Shown piece after piece: positions 1 to 8,147 of a DNA stretch of 64,000 nt. The DNA lies in NCBI RefSeq assembly GCF_028551275.1, contig NZ_CP117025.1, positions 611,001 through 675,000 of the forward strand, in the 5' to 3' direction. The stretch's first letter is position 1. Every line of letters begins with the position of its first letter. The position numbers were made by a program, and so were the translations under genes. This DNA is from Sphingomonas hankookensis. Its GTDB lineage: Bacteria; Pseudomonadota; Alphaproteobacteria; Sphingomonadales; Sphingomonadaceae. Below the pieces are notes generated by a model. That model did not search any database and had not been told where the DNA came from. It saw only the letters and a list, made by a program, of their open reading frames with translations.

Positions 1-190
1 TATAGCTGGCCCATTCGACCAGTTGCACCCGCGCCATCGGATTGCCGACCGCGATGCCGCCGGTCGGCAGCATCGTGACGCTGTTGGTCCAGTTGCGCGC
101 GGTCGCCGCCTTGGCCGGGGCCTGCGCCTTGGCCGGGGGCATCCCGAACAGCGCGAGGATGAACGAACAGAGCAGGATGAGGATACGCAT
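1..190 (-). CDS. DsbA-like thioredoxin-fold secreted protein (N-terminal part only)
   Basis: Only the first 63 codons lie in the window; the gene continues beyond the left edge. The start ATG (190-188) overlaps the TGA stop of the upstream DUF721 gene by one base (TGATG), so the two are probably translationally coupled. Residues 1 to about 22 form a signal peptide (RILILLCSFILALFG core, then PPAKAQA). The last visible residues, GNPMARVQLVEWASY, match the beta strand that comes just before the CxxC active site in DsbA-family oxidoreductases. From family knowledge this would be a periplasmic thiol-disulfide protein. The CxxC itself is outside the window, so the call rests on the strand motif, the signal peptide and the neighbourhood. 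Confidence 0.7.
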   Translation of the reverse strand, partial: MRILILLCSFILALFGMPPAKAQAPAKAATARNWTNSVTMLPTGGIAVGNPMARVQLVEWASY

Positions 191-723
191 CAGCGGACCT
201 TGCCGAGGATCGGAATGGCGGGGGGCGGCGGGGCGGCGACCGCACCGGCGAGTGCGGCAAGCACCTCGCGCAGCTCGGGATCGGCGATGTCGCGCAGGCT
301 TTCGTGCATTTCGGCCGGGACCGGCGGCGGTTCACGGCGCGGCGGCACCGGGCGGCGCGGGCGGACCTCGCCGTGCCGGAACTGGAGCCGGGCGACCGCC
401 GGATAGCCGAAGAAGCGATTCACCCGCTCGACGATTTCGGGCGCGATATGCTGCATCATCGTGCCATGCGCGCCCGATACGATCAGCGTCAGCGTTCCGT
501 CGGCGCGCTTGCCCGGCGGGAAGCGGATCGATTCGGGGGCGGACACGCGGGCGAAGCGTTCGCCGACGATCTCGCCCCAGCGGCTCACCACCGCCGACTG
601 GACGAAACCGAACTTGCGGAACGCCGCGCCGCCGATATCGGGCAGCAATTCGGCCACGGGCCGCGCACCGCCACGCCGGCGGGGTTCGGGAATCGTCGCA
701 TGGGGGCGGGGGCGCGTCGTCAT
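190..723 (-). CDS. DUF721 (DciA-like) protein
   Basis: A 177-residue protein when started at the ATG at 723 (sequence MTTRPRPHATIPEPRRRGG). The frame stays open further upstream, but that part would overlap mutY. The core RPVAELLPDIGGAAFRKFG followed by VSRWGEIVGERFA is the typical DUF721 beginning (the W..IVG motif), and SGAHGTMMQHIAPEIVERVN fits the KH-like half. The family is related to DciA, which interacts with the replicative helicase; that role is not shown here. The C-terminal third is proline- and arginine-rich. An alternative start at 732 is possible. It is divergent from mutY with only about 30 bases between starts, so both promoters must overlap coding sequence. Confidence 0.8.
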   Translation of the reverse strand: MTTRPRPHATIPEPRRRGGARPVAELLPDIGGAAFRKFGFVQSAVVSRWGEIVGERFARVSAPESIRFPPGKRADGTLTLIVSGAHGTMMQHIAPEIVERVNRFFGYPAVARLQFRHGEVRPRRPVPPRREPPPVPAEMHESLRDIADPELREVLAALAGAVAAPPPPAIPILGKVR

Positions 724-751
724 TGTCGGCATCCCATGCCATAGAGCCGAC

Positions 752-1783
752 GTGGACGCCAAGCATCTCTCTGTCGCCGAACGGTTGCTCGACTGGTATG
801 ATCGCAACCATCGTTCCCTGCCGTGGCGCAGCCCGCCCGGAACGGCAGCGCCCGATCCGTACCGCGTGTGGCTATCGGAGGTGATGCTCCAGCAGACGCA
901 GGTGGCGAGCGTGCGGCCCTATTTCGAGGCGTGGACCGCGCGCTGGCCGTCGTTCGCGGCGCTGGCGGCGGCGGACGATGCCGATGTCATGGCGGCATGG
1001 GCGGGGCTGGGCTATTATGCCCGCGCCCGCAACCTGCTGGCCTGCGCGCGGGTCGTCGCGGCGCGGGGCGGGCTGCCCGACACCGAAAGCGATCTGCGCA
1101 AGCTGCCGGGGATCGGCGACTATACGGCGGCGGCGATCGCGGCGATCGCCTTTGGCCGGCGGGCGGTGGTGGTCGATGCCAATGTCGAGCGGGTCGTGTC
1201 GCGCTTGTTCGCGGTTGCGGAGCCCTTGCCCGGTGCCCGCCCGGCGATCCGCGCGGGCACCGATACGATCACGCCGGACGCCCGCGCGGGCGATTTCGCG
1301 CAGGCGATGATGGACCTGGGGTCGATGGTCTGCACCGCCCGCTCGCCGCGCTGCCTGCTCTGCCCCCTGCGCGACGATTGCGCGGCCTATGCGATGGGCA
1401 CGCCCGACGCCTTTCCGGTCAAGGCTGTGAAGAAGGCGAAGCCGCAGCGATTCGGCACGCTGTTCTGGGCGGAACGGGACGGGCGGGTGCTGCTGGTGCG
1501 GCGGCCGGACAAGGGGATGCTGGGCGGTATGCGCGCGCTGCCGACCGGGCCGTGGAGCGATAGCGATCCGGGCGCCGAAGGCGCGCCGTTCGCCGCCGAC
1601 TGGCGCGCCATCGGTCTGGTCCGCCATGGTTTTACCCATTTCGATCTTGCCTGCACCGTCATGGTGGCGGATGCAGTCGACGACACCGCGCAGGGCGAAT
1701 GGTGGCCGGTCGCGGACCTTGAAGCCGCCGGCATGCCGACGCTGTTCGCGCGGGCGATAACGGCTGTGGAGGGAATGCGATGA
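752..1783 (+). CDS. mutY: A/G-specific adenine DNA glycosylase MutY
   Basis: Removes adenine mispaired with 8-oxoguanine or guanine in base-excision repair. Starting at the GTG at 752 (VDAKHLSVAERLL) gives 343 residues, the usual MutY length; no ATG lies closer than 461. Visible features are the catalytic Glu43 in SEVMLQQTQ, the helix-hairpin-helix LPGIGDYTA near 118-126 and the catalytic Asp142 in VVVDANVERV. The 4Fe-4S cluster ligands are Cys194, Cys201, Cys204 and Cys210 (C-X6-C-X2-C-X5-C). The C-terminal part is the NUDIX-like 8-oxoG recognition domain. The stop overlaps the next start as ATGA at 1780, so it is coupled to the downstream hydrolase. Confidence 0.96.
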   Translation: MDAKHLSVAERLLDWYDRNHRSLPWRSPPGTAAPDPYRVWLSEVMLQQTQVASVRPYFEAWTARWPSFAALAAADDADVMAAWAGLGYYARARNLLACARVVAARGGLPDTESDLRKLPGIGDYTAAAIAAIAFGRRAVVVDANVERVVSRLFAVAEPLPGARPAIRAGTDTITPDARAGDFAQAMMDLGSMVCTARSPRCLLCPLRDDCAAYAMGTPDAFPVKAVKKAKPQRFGTLFWAERDGRVLLVRRPDKGMLGGMRALPTGPWSDSDPGAEGAPFAADWRAIGLVRHGFTHFDLACTVMVADAVDDTAQGEWWPVADLEAAGMPTLFARAITAVEGMR

Positions 1784-3111
1784 GGGGTGAGAACCGGGTC
1801 CGAAATATGCTGGCGCTGACCGGCGCGCTGTTGCTGGTGCAGCCGGCGGTGGCTTGGGCACAGGCCGCTCCGCCGCGCGCGCCCGCCCGCCCGGCGGTCC
1901 GTGCACTGCCCGCAACCGACGGGATGGTCCGCAGCTATGTCGCGCAGAAGAAGGCGCCGGGCATGGTGGTGATCGTCGGCGGGCCGGACTGGACCAGCGC
2001 GCATGCCGCCGGCCGGGTCGCCACCGACGCCAATGCCGCGTCGGCCAATGTCGATACGCTGTGGCGCGTCTATTCGATGACCAAGCCGATCACCGGCATG
2101 GCGGCGATGATGCTGGTCGAGGACGGCAAGCTGAAGCTCGACCAGCCGATCAGCGACTTCATCCCCGGCTTCAAGTCGATGAAGGTGCTGACCGACCCCG
2201 ACAAGAGCCTCGCCAGCCGGCCGGCGACCACGCCGATCACCGTGCGCCATCTGCTGACCCACACCGCCGGCCTTGGCTACAGCATCGTGACCAAGGGGCC
2301 GTTGCTCAAGGAATATGAGCGGTTGGGCATCGTGCCGGCAGCGGTCAACGCGCAGGCCGAGGTCGCGATGGCGCAGGCACGGCCGAAATCGCTGGAGGAA
2401 TTCGCCAACCGCGTCGCCACCCTGCCGCTGATCGCCGAACCGGGGACGAAGTGGAGCTATTCGATCGGGCTGGACGTACTGGGTCGGGTGATCGAGGTGG
2501 CTTCGGGCATGTCGTTCGAGCGGTTCTTGCAGACGCGGATGTTCGGTCCGCTGGGCATGACGTCGACCTATTGGACGGTCCCGGCGGCGCAGAAGGGGCG
2601 GTTGGTCACCAACTATGCCTGGGCCGGCGACAATCTGGTGCCGGTCGATCCGGGCGCCACGTCGGTCTGGCTGTCGCCGCCGAGCTTCCCCTATGGCGGA
2701 GCGGGTCTCGTCATGTCGGCGGCGGATTACGACCGGTTTCTTCACATGCTCCAGAATGGCGGCACGTTGAACGGCAAGCGGGTGATGAAACCGGCCACGG
2801 TGGCGCTGGGCATGTCGAACCTGTTGCCGGCCGGCGTGACCTTTGGCGGGGTCGACGGGGCTACCGGTGGGCAGGCGGGGCCGAAAATGGGCTTTGGCGC
2901 GGGCGGTTCGGTGTATCTGGAAACGCTGCCCGGACGGCCGGGCAAGGGCACCTATGGCTGGGGCGGGGCGGCCGGCACGGTCGCGTTCGTCGATCCGGTG
3001 CGGCAGGTGCGCGGGACCCTCATGGTCAATTACTTCCCGGCGGACAAATGGCCGCTGCGCGACGATCTGGTGAAGGCATTGGCCAGCGATCTTGCCGGGC
3101 CGGTGCGATGA
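1780..3111 (+). CDS. Secreted serine hydrolase, beta-lactamase class C / esterase family
   Basis: A 443-residue protein with a signal peptide (MLALTGALLLVQPAVAWAQA starts at residue 10; the ATG at 1807 is an alternative start). The SxxK nucleophile motif is SMTK in WRVYSMTKPITGM, and a YxN-like tyrosine lies in KWSYSIGLDVLGRV. HLLTHTAGLGY is the usual segment of this family after the SxxK. Family members include esterases, D-aminopeptidases and penicillin-binding-like enzymes, so the substrate cannot be read from sequence. A beta-lactamase activity is not implied. It sits between mutY and nudC in a run of ATGA overlaps. Confidence 0.85.
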   Translation: MRGENRVRNMLALTGALLLVQPAVAWAQAAPPRAPARPAVRALPATDGMVRSYVAQKKAPGMVVIVGGPDWTSAHAAGRVATDANAASANVDTLWRVYSMTKPITGMAAMMLVEDGKLKLDQPISDFIPGFKSMKVLTDPDKSLASRPATTPITVRHLLTHTAGLGYSIVTKGPLLKEYERLGIVPAAVNAQAEVAMAQARPKSLEEFANRVATLPLIAEPGTKWSYSIGLDVLGRVIEVASGMSFERFLQTRMFGPLGMTSTYWTVPAAQKGRLVTNYAWAGDNLVPVDPGATSVWLSPPSFPYGGAGLVMSAADYDRFLHMLQNGGTLNGKRVMKPATVALGMSNLLPAGVTFGGVDGATGGQAGPKMGFGAGGSVYLETLPGRPGKGTYGWGGAAGTVAFVDPVRQVRGTLMVNYFPADKWPLRDDLVKALASDLAGPVR

Positions 3112-3962
3112 TCGGCTTTACCGGCGTGGCGCTGGTCCGTGCCGACAATGAGCGCGACGATCCGGCCGCATTCGCCCGGTGCCTGGCCGATCCGGCGGCG
3201 CGGCTGCTGGTGCTGACCGGATTGGAGCCGCCGGTGGCGGAGGACGGGGCGCTGCAGCTGGCTGCGATGGACCCGGCGCGCCGCGATGCGCTGCTGCTCG
3301 GCTATCTGGAGGGCGCGCCGCTGTTCGTGGCGGGCGAGGGCGACGGCAGCGCGCCGGCTATGCGGTCGCCCGCGCTGATGGCCGCGCTGGCGGAGATGCC
3401 GGCGGCTGACGTCGCGCTCTACGGCATCGCGCGCAGCCTGGTCGACTGGCATTCGCGGCATGGTTTCTGTGCGCGGTGCGGCCATGCGAGCGTCGTCGCG
3501 CGTGGCGGTTGGGCGCGGTCGTGTCCGGGATGCGGCGCGCTGCATTTTCCGCGGACCGACCCGGTGGTCATCATGGCGGTCGAGCATGACGACCGCGTGC
3601 TGCTGGGTCGCCAGCCGAGCTGGCCGGCAGGACGCTATTCGGCGCTGGCCGGATTCGTCGAGGTCGGGGAATCAATCGAGGAAGCGGTCGCGCGCGAGGT
3701 GCTGGAGGAAGCGGGTGTCGCGGTTGCCGGCGTGCGCTATGTCGCCAGCCAGCCCTGGCCGTTTCCGTCGCAGCTGATGATCGCGTGCATCGCGACGGCG
3801 GCGGACGATGCACTCCGGATCGATGCGACCGAGCTGGAGGACGCGTTCTGGGCGACGCGGGACGAGGTTCGCGCGGCGCTGGCCGGGGATACGACGCGGT
3901 TCATCGCGCCGCCGGGCCATGCGATTGCGCGGAGTCTGTTGATGGCGTGGGTGGTGGGGTGA
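3108..3962 (+). CDS. nudC: NADH pyrophosphatase NudC
   Basis: Nudix hydrolase that cleaves NADH to NMNH and AMP; family members also remove NAD caps from RNA. The start at 3108 overlaps the upstream stop (ATGA) and gives 284 residues. Visible are a zinc ribbon (CARCG about residue 122, then CPGCG), the Nudix box GFVEVGESIEEAVAREVLEE followed by AGV, and the NudC-specific SQPWPFPSQLM segment just after it. The reading frame is open far upstream inside the previous gene, which is an artefact of base composition. Confidence 0.95.
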   Translation: MIGFTGVALVRADNERDDPAAFARCLADPAARLLVLTGLEPPVAEDGALQLAAMDPARRDALLLGYLEGAPLFVAGEGDGSAPAMRSPALMAALAEMPAADVALYGIARSLVDWHSRHGFCARCGHASVVARGGWARSCPGCGALHFPRTDPVVIMAVEHDDRVLLGRQPSWPAGRYSALAGFVEVGESIEEAVAREVLEEAGVAVAGVRYVASQPWPFPSQLMIACIATAADDALRIDATELEDAFWATRDEVRAALAGDTTRFIAPPGHAIARSLLMAWVVG

Positions 3963-3986
3963 CTTAAGCCCCCTTCACCTCGCCGC

Positions 3987-4107
3987 CGTTTGCTTCGAGC
4001 GCAGGTTCGAGCTTGTCGAGAACCGAAGTCGAGAAGGGGTTGCCCCAAGCAATAGGTTCTCGACGGACGCTTCTCGACAGGCTCGAAGCTGCTCGAACCG
4101 AACGGGG
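3987..4107. repeat. Intergenic repeat family A, copy 1
   Basis: An imperfect inverted repeat built from the words TTCGAGC, CTTGTCGAGAA and TTCTCGACAGGCTCGAAGC. The same arrangement recurs at 13169-13290 and 45757-45879, with a half copy at 53007-53058. It lies between the convergent genes nudC and pheA, where a transcript could fold into a long hairpin and act as a bidirectional terminator. Family-level repetition is seen directly; the function is inferred. Confidence 0.8.
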
Positions 4108-4123
4108 TGCGCAGAGGGAAATT

Positions 4124-5014
4124 CTACCCCCGCTCCCTTGCCCGCCCGTAGCTCCCCAGCAACCGCACCCATTTGCTGTGGAACCGCAGTTCGTCGAGCG
4201 CGCGGTCGACATGCGGCTCGCCCGGCCGTCCTTCGATGTCGCAGAAGAACTCCGTCGCGGCGAAGGTGCCGCCGCGCTGGTAGCTTTCCAGCTTCGTCAT
4301 GTTGACGCCGTTGGTCGCGAAGCCGCCCATCGCCTTGTAGAGCGCGGCGGGTAGGTTCTTCACCTCGAACACCAAAGTCGTCATGCACGGCCCCTCGGGC
4401 AGTTCGGGCGGCGCGGCGCGGGCGAGGACGACGAAGCGGGTCGTATTATGGTCGGCATCGGCAATGTCGTCGGCCAGCAGTTGCAGCCCGTACAGCTCGG
4501 CTGCCGCCGGGGGGGCGAGTGCCGCCACCGTCGGGTCGCCGATCGCCGCGACCGATGCCGCCGCACCCGCGGTGTCGGGATGCGCTACCGGCTCGATCCC
4601 GCGCGCGCTCAGCCAGTGGCGGCATTGGCCCAGCGCCTGTTCGTGGCTCATCGCCTGACGAATGCCCTCGACCGGGCCCAGACCCATCAGCGCATGGCGA
4701 ATCGGCAGGAAATGTTCGCCGGTGATGACCAGCCCGGATTCGGGCAGCAGGAAATGCATGTCCGCCACGCGCCCATGCAGCGAATTTTCGATCGGGATGA
4801 TCGCGCAGTCCGCCTGTCCGACACGCACCGCATCGATCGCATCGGCAAAGCCGAAACAGGGCAGCGGCAGGCCGTCGGGAAACGCCTGTGTCAGCGCGAC
4901 ATGCGAATTGGCGCCGGGTGCGCCCTGAAAGGCGACGGTGCGATTCGGGTCGCGCGCGGCGGCTTCGATCATCTGCGCCACCAGCGGGCGCGCGGGTGCG
5001 GCGTATTTCTGCAT
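4124..5014 (-). CDS. pheA: Prephenate dehydratase
   Basis: Converts prephenate to phenylpyruvate in phenylalanine biosynthesis. The 296-residue protein opens the catalytic domain with TVAFQGAPGANSHVA and contains the TTRFVVL signature near residue 195. The C-terminal ACT regulatory domain follows (TTLVFEVKNLPAALYKAM, then NMTKLESYQRGG with the ESxx phenylalanine-binding motif). There is no chorismate mutase domain, so it is the monofunctional form. Start chosen at the ATG at 5014; no strong ribosome site precedes it. It is divergent from the cytochrome c gene. Confidence 0.95.
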   Translation of the reverse strand: MQKYAAPARPLVAQMIEAAARDPNRTVAFQGAPGANSHVALTQAFPDGLPLPCFGFADAIDAVRVGQADCAIIPIENSLHGRVADMHFLLPESGLVITGEHFLPIRHALMGLGPVEGIRQAMSHEQALGQCRHWLSARGIEPVAHPDTAGAAASVAAIGDPTVAALAPPAAAELYGLQLLADDIADADHNTTRFVVLARAAPPELPEGPCMTTLVFEVKNLPAALYKAMGGFATNGVNMTKLESYQRGGTFAATEFFCDIEGRPGEPHVDRALDELRFHSKWVRLLGSYGRARERG

Positions 5015-5130
5015 GGGGTGCGGCGATTATCGGTCGCGGGGGCAGGCGGCAACCCTGTCTTGCCAGTATCGGATGCCGCCTCTAAGCATGGCCCCAAACA
5101 GAACCACATTTAGGTGAGACGGCTCAGGGC

Positions 5131-5811
5131 ATGGACGACCGGACGAACACCATCGCAGGTTGGGTATTGGCCGGTTGCGCCGCTGCCCTCGGACTTTCCA
5201 TCGCCAGCGGCATGGTGTTTCACTCCGGTCCGCCGGAAAAGCCGGGCTATCCGGTCGAGGGCGCCGCCGAAGCCGGGGGTGGCGCTGCCGCCGCCGTGCC
5301 GATCGCCACGCTGCTCGCCACCGCCGACGTCGCCAAGGGCGCGGAAGTGTTCAAGAAATGCGCCGCCTGCCACACGGTGAACCAGGGCGGGGCCAACGGC
5401 ATCGGTCCGAACCTGTGGGGCGTGCTGGGCAAGAAGCACGGCCATATTCCGGGATTCGCCTATTCGAGCGCGCTGACCGGTATCCCGGGCAACTGGGACT
5501 TCGATTCGATGAATGCGTGGCTGACGTCCCCGCGCAAATATGCGCCGGGCACCAAGATGACCTTTGCGGGTCTGGGCAGCGCCGAGGACCGGGCGAACGT
5601 CATCGCCTATCTCAATTCGCAGGGATCGAACCTGCCGCTGCCGGCCGCTCCCGCCGCGGGTGCCGAGGCGGCGCCGGCCGAGGCGGAGGGCAATGTCGCG
5701 GAGGGGGCTCCGGCCAACACCGCCGACGTCGTCAACGCCGCGACCCCGGCATCGGGCGCGCCGTCGGTCGATCCGGCCGCGGCGGAACAGGCGGCGAAGA
5801 AGGGCCAGTAA
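5131..5811 (+). CDS. Membrane-anchored class I cytochrome c
   Basis: A 226-residue protein. Residues about 9-30 are a hydrophobic membrane anchor (GWVLAGCAAALGLSIASG), followed by a flexible Ala/Gly linker. The haem-binding CAACH is at 77-81, and the axial Met is in PGTKMTFAGL. The GIGPNLWGVLG and NVIAYLNSQ segments match the CycM/cytochrome c550 family, which passes electrons between the bc1 complex and terminal oxidases. The last 50 residues are an Ala-, Glu- and Pro-rich tail without a fold I recognise. Spacing to pheA (116 bases) leaves room for divergent promoters. Confidence 0.92.
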   Translation: MDDRTNTIAGWVLAGCAAALGLSIASGMVFHSGPPEKPGYPVEGAAEAGGGAAAAVPIATLLATADVAKGAEVFKKCAACHTVNQGGANGIGPNLWGVLGKKHGHIPGFAYSSALTGIPGNWDFDSMNAWLTSPRKYAPGTKMTFAGLGSAEDRANVIAYLNSQGSNLPLPAAPAAGAEAAPAEAEGNVAEGAPANTADVVNAATPASGAPSVDPAAAEQAAKKGQ

Positions 5812-5822
5812 CGGCCCGGCTT

Positions 5823-6108
5823 CGGAAAGAAGAATGGGGGTCACGCGGAGGCGCGAAGGGGTTGCGGTTGGTGCCGCCCTCCAGTGTTCCCGCTGGCTCG
5901 AATAGAAGAAGAAATTGGTTCGCGCAGAGGCGCAGAGAGGTTGCGTTTGCTGCCACCTTGCGCTCGATCGGTAGACCGTCGCGCCCGCTTCGGCTTAAGA
6001 TGAGGCCGCTGGCGCGGATGAGGACGCGGCAAACGCAACCTCTCTGCGCCTCTGCGCCTCTGCGCGAAATCTAATCTTCTTCTTCGCGTCTCCGCGCCTC
6101 CGCGTGAA
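5823..6108. repeat. Nested long inverted repeat in a 349-base gene-free stretch
   Basis: No gene is supported between 5812 and 6160. The stretch has two nested inverted repeats. The inner arms are GCGCAGAGGCGCAGAGAGG (about 5921-5939) and its complement around 6040-6058, extended by GTTGCGTTTGC on the inside. The outer arms contain CACGCGGAGGCGCGAAG near 5840 and TTCGCGTCTCCGCGCCTCCG near 6083. Words of the form GCAGAGGCGCAGAG are typical of dispersed repeats in GC-rich genomes. A transcript would fold into a very long hairpin. Confidence 0.75.
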
Positions 6109-6160
6109 AACCACCTGCTACTCGCTTACGCCATTACGTGGACCAACCGTCCGGCCACAC

Positions 6161-6844
6161 TCAGACCGACACCGGTTCCAGCCCGAGCAACCGCGCCACC
6201 TCGTCGAAGCCATGCGCGATCTCGGTCACGCCGAGCGCGCGCAGGCGGTCGTCATGGCCGACGCCGCAATGGGACCCGGCGCACAGCCCGATCACGCGGG
6301 CGCCGGATGCAACGGCGCCGGTGACACCGACCGGCGAATCCTCGAGGATCGCGCAGTCCTCGATCGCGACGCCGAGCTGCTTCGCCCCGTACCGATAGAG
6401 GTCGGGCGCGGGCTTGCCGTTCGCGACATGCTCCTTGCCGCTGTAGATATGGTCGCCGAACGCGTCGCGGATGCCGAGATGGTCCAGATGCGTCGCGATC
6501 CATTGGGTCGTGCTGGACGACACGATCGCGCGCGGCAGGTCGGCGGGGAGCGACCGGACGAAGGCGACCGCCCCGGCCACCGCCTCGACCCCCTCTGCCA
6601 GCACGCGGGCATCCTCGATGGCGCGCGCGTCCCAGAAGCCGTCGGGCACCGGGCCGCCGACCCATTTCTCGATCGCCTGGGTGAAGTGGTCGCCCGACAG
6701 GCCCATGAAATTGGCCATGGAATCGGCGGCGCTGGTCGGATGGCCCGCCTGGGTCAGGAAGTCAGCGATCTGGCGGTTGCCGGCAAATTCGCTTTCCAGC
6801 AGCACGCCGTCAAAGTCGAACAACAGGGCTTTCGGACGGGTCAT
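6161..6844 (-). CDS. HAD-superfamily phosphatase (beta-phosphoglucomutase-like)
   Basis: A 227-residue hydrolase when started at the second of two adjacent ATGs (6844), which has AAAGGA at better spacing than the first (6847). HAD motif I is LLFDFDGVLLESE with the DxD nucleophile, motif II is the Ser in IVSSSTTQW, motif III is a Lys in KPAPDLYRYGAKQLG, and motif IV is ILEDSPVGVTGAVASG. The cap domain lies between motifs I and II. Such enzymes dephosphorylate small sugar phosphates, and the substrate here is unknown. It follows yggS after about 10 bases and is probably co-transcribed with it. Confidence 0.88.
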   Translation of the reverse strand: MTRPKALLFDFDGVLLESEFAGNRQIADFLTQAGHPTSAADSMANFMGLSGDHFTQAIEKWVGGPVPDGFWDARAIEDARVLAEGVEAVAGAVAFVRSLPADLPRAIVSSSTTQWIATHLDHLGIRDAFGDHIYSGKEHVANGKPAPDLYRYGAKQLGVAIEDCAILEDSPVGVTGAVASGARVIGLCAGSHCGVGHDDRLRALGVTEIAHGFDEVARLLGLEPVSV

Positions 6845-6854
6845 CATCGTTCCT

Positions 6855-7520
6855 TTACTGGCCCCGCGCGCCGAACAGGGCGGAGCCGATGCGGACATGG
6901 GTCGCGCCGAGCGTCACGGCGGTTTCGAAATCGTCGGACATGCCCATGCTGAGGCCGGTGAGGCCATGGTCGCGGGCGAGCTTGGCGGTCAGCGCGAAAT
7001 AGGGCGCGGCGTCGAGGCCGGCGGGCGGCACGCACATGAGCCCGGCGACGGGAAGCCCGGCGGCCTTCGCCTCGGCCAGCAGCGCGGGCAGGTCCGACAG
7101 CGCGCAGCCGCCCTTTTGCGGTTCGTCACCGATATCGACCTGGAGGAAACAGGCGGGCGCGCGGCCGGTCTTGTCGATCGCCTTGGCCAGCGCGGCGACC
7201 AGCGAGGGGCGGTCGACCGAATGGATCGCGTCGAACAGGCGGACGGCATCCTCGGCCTTGTTCGACTGGAGCTGACCGACCAGATGCAGTTCGATGCCGG
7301 GCGTAAGCTCCTGCAATGCCGGCCATTTGCCTTGCGCTTCCTGTACCCGGTTTTCGCCGAACACGCGCTGTCCGGCGTCGATCAGCGGCTGGATCGCGGC
7401 GGCGTCATGGGTCTTGCTGACGGCGATCAGCGTCGTCGCGCCGCGGGGGCGGCGGGCGATCGATTCGGCATGGGCGATCCGGTCGCGAACGAGGCCGAGC
7501 GGGGTGTCGGTTTTGGTCAT
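6855..7520 (-). CDS. yggS: YggS/PROSC-family PLP homeostasis protein
   Basis: Pyridoxal-phosphate-binding protein without known catalytic activity that balances vitamin B6 and amino-acid pools. The start at 7520 (MTKTDTPLGLVRDR) gives 221 residues. An upstream ATG at 7544 would overlap the divergent gene. The PLP lysine is in LIAVSKTHD. FGENRVQEA, HLVGQLQSNK, LSMGMSDDFETAV and VRIGSALFGAR are all family signatures. Starts of this gene and the divergent thiamine-type gene lie about 22 bases apart. Confidence 0.95.
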   Translation of the reverse strand: MTKTDTPLGLVRDRIAHAESIARRPRGATTLIAVSKTHDAAAIQPLIDAGQRVFGENRVQEAQGKWPALQELTPGIELHLVGQLQSNKAEDAVRLFDAIHSVDRPSLVAALAKAIDKTGRAPACFLQVDIGDEPQKGGCALSDLPALLAEAKAAGLPVAGLMCVPPAGLDAAPYFALTAKLARDHGLTGLSMGMSDDFETAVTLGATHVRIGSALFGARGQ

Positions 7521-7542
7521 CGCGCGCGCTATAGAGGCCGCC

Positions 7543-8073
7543 ATGCGCCGCCGCCACCCTTTGCCGACCCGCTGGCTGATGACCGATGAACGGTTGGGCG
7601 AGGCATTGCCGGCGATGGTGGCGAAGTTGCCGCGGGGGAGTGGTGTCGTGTTCCGGCATTATGCCACACCCGAAGGGGAACGGCGGCGGAAGTTTACACA
7701 GGTGCGGCGGATCGCGCGGGCGCGGGGGCTGGTGCTGCTGGTGGCGGGGCCGCCGCTGCGGGGTGGCGATGGGGTGCACGGAAGAAAGGCGTGCAAGACC
7801 AAGGGGTTGGCGACGCGGCCGGTGCATTCGATGCGTGAACGCATCGCCGCCGAGCGGGCGGGGGTCGATGGCATCTTCGTTTCGCCCGTCTTTCCCACCC
7901 GGTCGCATCCCGGTGCGCGGGCGCTGGGGCGGGTGCGGTTCCAGCGGCTGATCGTGGGTGCGCGCGTGCCGGTCATCGCGCTGGGCGGGATGACGGCGGC
8001 ACGGGCGCGGACGCTGAAGGGGATTGCCGGCTGGGCGGCGATCGATGCCTGGGGGTCGTTGCCCCCGGCTTGA
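7543..8073 (+). CDS. Thiamine-phosphate-synthase-like (ThiE/TenI fold) protein
   Basis: A 176-residue TIM-barrel protein. The C-terminal half, GVDGIFVSPVFPTRSHPG followed by ARVPVIALGGM, is the phosphate-binding part of thiamine monophosphate synthase. PTRWLMTDERLG near the N-terminus is typical of the family in sphingomonads. It is shorter than E. coli ThiE (about 211 residues) and the pyrimidine-binding N-terminal segments are weak, so it may be a TenI-like or a divergent enzyme. The last codons and the TGA stop lie inside a copy of repeat family B, which may have replaced the original end. Confidence 0.7.
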   Translation: MRRRHPLPTRWLMTDERLGEALPAMVAKLPRGSGVVFRHYATPEGERRRKFTQVRRIARARGLVLLVAGPPLRGGDGVHGRKACKTKGLATRPVHSMRERIAAERAGVDGIFVSPVFPTRSHPGARALGRVRFQRLIVGARVPVIALGGMTAARARTLKGIAGWAAIDAWGSLPPA

Positions 8074-8126
8074 TCCGGGGGGGGGGCGAAGAAGAAGCGG
8101 GACCCCGGGTCGAGCCCGGGGTGACG
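8059..8126. repeat. Intergenic repeat family B, copy 1
   Basis: Contains GCTTGATCCGGGG, a run of GAAGAAGAAGCGGGACCC and GGGTCGAGCCCGGGGTGAC, the same words as at 11513, 16074, 18378 and 60647 with a short form at 48493. The two ends are complementary, so the element can form a hairpin. It overlaps the 3' end of the preceding gene by about 15 bases and supplies its stop codon. It lies between convergent genes, consistent with a terminator-like role. Confidence 0.8.
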
Positions 8127-8147
8127 ATGGGAGGGAGATAGGTCGCG

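Noticed and set aside
1780..3111. Calling the serine hydrolase a beta-lactamase
   Set aside because: SxxK and Tyr motifs are shared with many esterases and peptidases; no class C-specific features could be confirmed.
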